From contig NZ_MYFO02000007.1 of the NCBI RefSeq assembly GCF_004514475.2, forward strand, positions 1-64,000: DNA of 64,000 nucleotides, written 5' to 3'. Of this stretch, positions 62,091 through 64,000 are shown piece after piece. Within the stretch, counting starts at the first letter, position 1; the number at the start of each line of letters is the position of its first letter. The translations under genes were made by a program, and so were the position numbers. The notes beneath the pieces were generated by a model that did not search any database, was not told where the DNA came from, and saw only the letters and a program-made list of their open reading frames with translations. The stretch comes from Paenibacillus athensensis (GTDB taxonomy: Bacteria > Bacillota > Bacilli > Paenibacillales > NBRC-103111).

Positions 62091-64000
62091 TTATTCGACT
62101 ACCACATGATCAATAAACAATTGTGCGGTCCCGGAGCAACCGGTCGAGCCGCCAAACTCAACGCCCAGTCCCTTGATTTCGCTTAAATCTCCGATGTCCG
62201 ACAAATCGATCGTCAACGTCGTTGCAGCGCCGTCTGTCAATACGTGGCTGCCGCCGTCATGCCAACCGTATCCGCCATCTTTGACGAACAGCTTAGCGGC
62301 AAATTCATTGCCGAGGCTGCTGCCCGGATCAGCTGCCGCACGCACGGTTAGCGTCAGCTGCTTTTTGCCCGTCAAATTCAATGGAGTGCCGGGGTAGACT
62401 TGAATCGCATACTTCGTTAACGCCCCGGGGTCGCTGCCGGGATCCACCAAATCGATGTTGGCCGCTAATCCCTGCGAGTTTCCGTAAACGGCAGTGGTGA
62501 CGGACAAGCCCGCTCCGTAATTCAATTGCCCGCTCCAGCCTTCCGTCGAAGCATCGAAGCTGTAAAGCACCTCGGTTGCCGCGATATCGTCCAGAACCAC
62601 TTGAACCGGCGAATGGTTACCGTCCACCTGATTGATATAAATTCCCATCGTTGTGATGTGGTTCAGATTGCTCTGGAGCAAAGCGGACTGACGGTCGGCC
62701 GATTCCCAAGGCGCCGGGGTGAAGTCGCTGAATTTCAGGCGCACGGTTCCTTCGGAAACGGTATTCAGCGATGGATAGGCTTCAAACGCAATGCCGTTGG
62801 CTTTCAGCTGAATCACGAGCTTTTGGCCGCTGCCGTCCGACTTCAGATAGAACGACAAGCCCTCAAAGGCGGTCCAGTCCAGATCGCCCAGATCTTTTTC
62901 CAAGCCGGTGTAGGTGTTGTCGGAGAACGCAGTTGCCAATTGCAGCGCCTTGCCGTTGTCACGCGGCACGAGAACAGCCGTGCTGGCGGCCCCTTTGCTT
63001 CCGTAGGCTTCATTAAGCTTGACGTCGCTCGCATACGTGTCGAAGCGGTCCACGACCTCGGGGTTCCGCATGGCTTCAACAGGCTCGCCCGTCGTGCTTA
63101 CGGTCAGCGGCGCCGACTCGACAGACATATTGCCTGCCGCATCTGTCGCCCGCACTGTAAAGCTGTATTCGGTTCCCGGAGACAGGCCAACCACGGTTGA
63201 GGTTGTTCCGGTTACCCGGTCTGCCAGCACGCCGTTCTGATAGACGAGATATCCCGTTACGCCCGTGTTGTCGGAAGCTGCCGTCCAGGACAAATTGACG
63301 CTCAAATCGGTCTGGGAAGGACTGCTGAGCGAAGCCGGCGCTGAAGGCGACTGTTGATCCCCAGCCTGATCCTTTTGCCCGTAAACCTCAAACTCATATA
63401 TCGAATAACCGTATTTCGTCGCACGCTTGATGCCGTGCATGCGGACATAACGAGCGCGGACGCCGGCAAAAACATCCTCTTCTTCTCCGCCTGTACCACT
63501 CAGTTGGGCGTACACCGGGATCCAGTTATGGTCGTCCTGGGAAACCTCGATTTGATAGGCCTTGCCGAAGGCCGACTCCCACAAAATATGAACGCGGTTC
63601 ACCTTATACGTCGCGCCCAAATCGACCTTCAGCCATTCGTCGTCGTGATACGTGGAGGCCCATCGTGTCGACGGATCGCCGTCTACGGCCGCTGACGCGT
63701 CTCCCGCGTAACCGTCGTCGGAGCTGGAAACCGCCGATTTCGTCCATGCGAGGTTCTCGCTATCGCCGTTGCCGGCAGTCACGCCGGTATTGACGACCGC
63801 CACCACATTGGAAGGAGCGGAGACGCCCGATTCGTTGTTCGCTTTGATGCGATAATAGTAGACGACCCCGTTCTCGGCCGTGGCATCCGCGTACAGCGCA
63901 CTGGAGCTGTTCAACGCCTTGCTGTCGGATACACCGGCAGCGATCAGCGTCCACGGGCCGTTCGGGCTTTCCGCCCGCTCAATGTCATACGATTGCGCTC
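62091..64000 (-). CDS. Multi-domain carbohydrate-binding protein, 3' part
   Basis: At least 635 codons, open to the window edge, so the N-terminus (and any catalytic domain) is missing. In order: the end of a fibronectin type III domain (YYYRIKANNESGVSAPSNVV); an F5/8-type C (CBM32-like) domain with AVDGDPSTRWASTYHDDEWL and YSIYEFEVYGQ; a second fibronectin III domain (LSWTAASDNTGVTGYLVYQN); then two carbohydrate-binding beta-sandwiches, one CBM11/CIA30-like (VVDRFDTYASD... EGLSFYLKSDG) and one like those at the C-terminus of some mannanases (AKLFVKDGGYGWHDGGS). Probably the tail of an exported glycoside hydrolase. No SLH domain is seen here. Confidence 0.85.
   Translation of the reverse strand, partial: AQSYDIERAESPNGPWTLIAAGVSDSKALNSSSALYADATAENGVVYYYRIKANNESGVSAPSNVVAVVNTGVTAGNGDSENLAWTKSAVSSSDDGYAGDASAAVDGDPSTRWASTYHDDEWLKVDLGATYKVNRVHILWESAFGKAYQIEVSQDDHNWIPVYAQLSGTGGEEEDVFAGVRARYVRMHGIKRATKYGYSIYEFEVYGQKDQAGDQQSPSAPASLSSPSQTDLSVNLSWTAASDNTGVTGYLVYQNGVLADRVTGTTSTVVGLSPGTEYSFTVRATDAAGNMSVESAPLTVSTTGEPVEAMRNPEVVDRFDTYASDVKLNEAYGSKGAASTAVLVPRDNGKALQLATAFSDNTYTGLEKDLGDLDWTAFEGLSFYLKSDGSGQKLVIQLKANGIAFEAYPSLNTVSEGTVRLKFSDFTPAPWESADRQSALLQSNLNHITTMGIYINQVDGNHSPVQVVLDDIAATEVLYSFDASTEGWSGQLNYGAGLSVTTAVYGNSQGLAANIDLVDPGSDPGALTKYAIQVYPGTPLNLTGKKQLTLTVRAAADPGSSLGNEFAAKLFVKDGGYGWHDGGSHVLTDGAATTLTIDLSDIGDLSEIKGLGVEFGGSTGCSGTAQLFIDHVVVE

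Overview
The window looks like a chromosomal segment of a GC-rich, endospore-forming Firmicute, most likely Paenibacillaceae (Paenibacillus, Cohnella or a relative). The reasons are gene content and order: bofA, yaaL, recR, ybaB and dnaX next to an rRNA operon; a large Bacillus-type SRP RNA upstream of dnaX; rpmE-rho-murA-fba-spo0F-pyrG-rpoE; argS-ywiB; speB-speE next to a class A penicillin-binding protein; and ywhD. BofA, Spo0F and a soluble PAS histidine kinase point to sporulation. Nothing suggests a plasmid, prophage, insertion sequence or CRISPR locus.

Layout. 1-5.5 kb (all minus): 5' end of a 16S rRNA gene with its leader and promoter, then bofA, yaaL, recR, ybaB, dnaX and a histidine kinase. 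5.6-6.7 kb: SRP RNA with terminator and promoter, a small lipoprotein, rpmE. 6.8-14.9 kb (minus): radical SAM protein, rho, murA, fba, spo0F, pyrG and rpoE; pyrG has a GGGC-start attenuator leader. 15-24.6 kb: a G-rich minisatellite, a subtilase, argS-ywiB, a second minisatellite, speE-speB, a penicillin-binding protein and ywhD. 24.6-30.4 kb: an M1 peptidase with a membrane protein, a c-di-AMP riboswitch before an NlpC/P60 hydrolase, a photolyase and two very small ORFs.

30.4-45.5 kb is accessory: two short soluble PAS-chemoreceptor-like proteins, a PilZ protein, small secreted proteins, a three-gene overlapping TasA/camelysin-SipW-secreted protein cassette, an MFS pump with a divergent TetR regulator and two visible operators, a serine hydrolase, exonuclease III, a helix-hairpin-helix protein and an AraC regulator. 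46-49.2 kb: a large GH94-type phosphorylase. 49.5-55.6 kb: SRPBCC and VOC proteins, a MarR regulator carrying an in-frame 12-bp tandem repeat, a membrane protein and a MalT-like LuxR regulator. 55.8-64 kb: a roughly 2000-residue SLH-anchored surface protein with seven tandem cadherin-like repeats, then the 3' part of a multi-domain carbohydrate-binding protein that runs off the window.

No single locus is clearly a new system. The best leads are the CalY-SipW-secreted protein operon, a roughly 75-bp element shared by two distant intergenic regions (20.6 and 45.7 kb), the repeat-bearing MarR N-terminus, the riboswitch with almost no room for an expression platform, and a set of intergenic minisatellites. 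Because GC is high, long ORFs lie antisense to many real genes; these were discarded.
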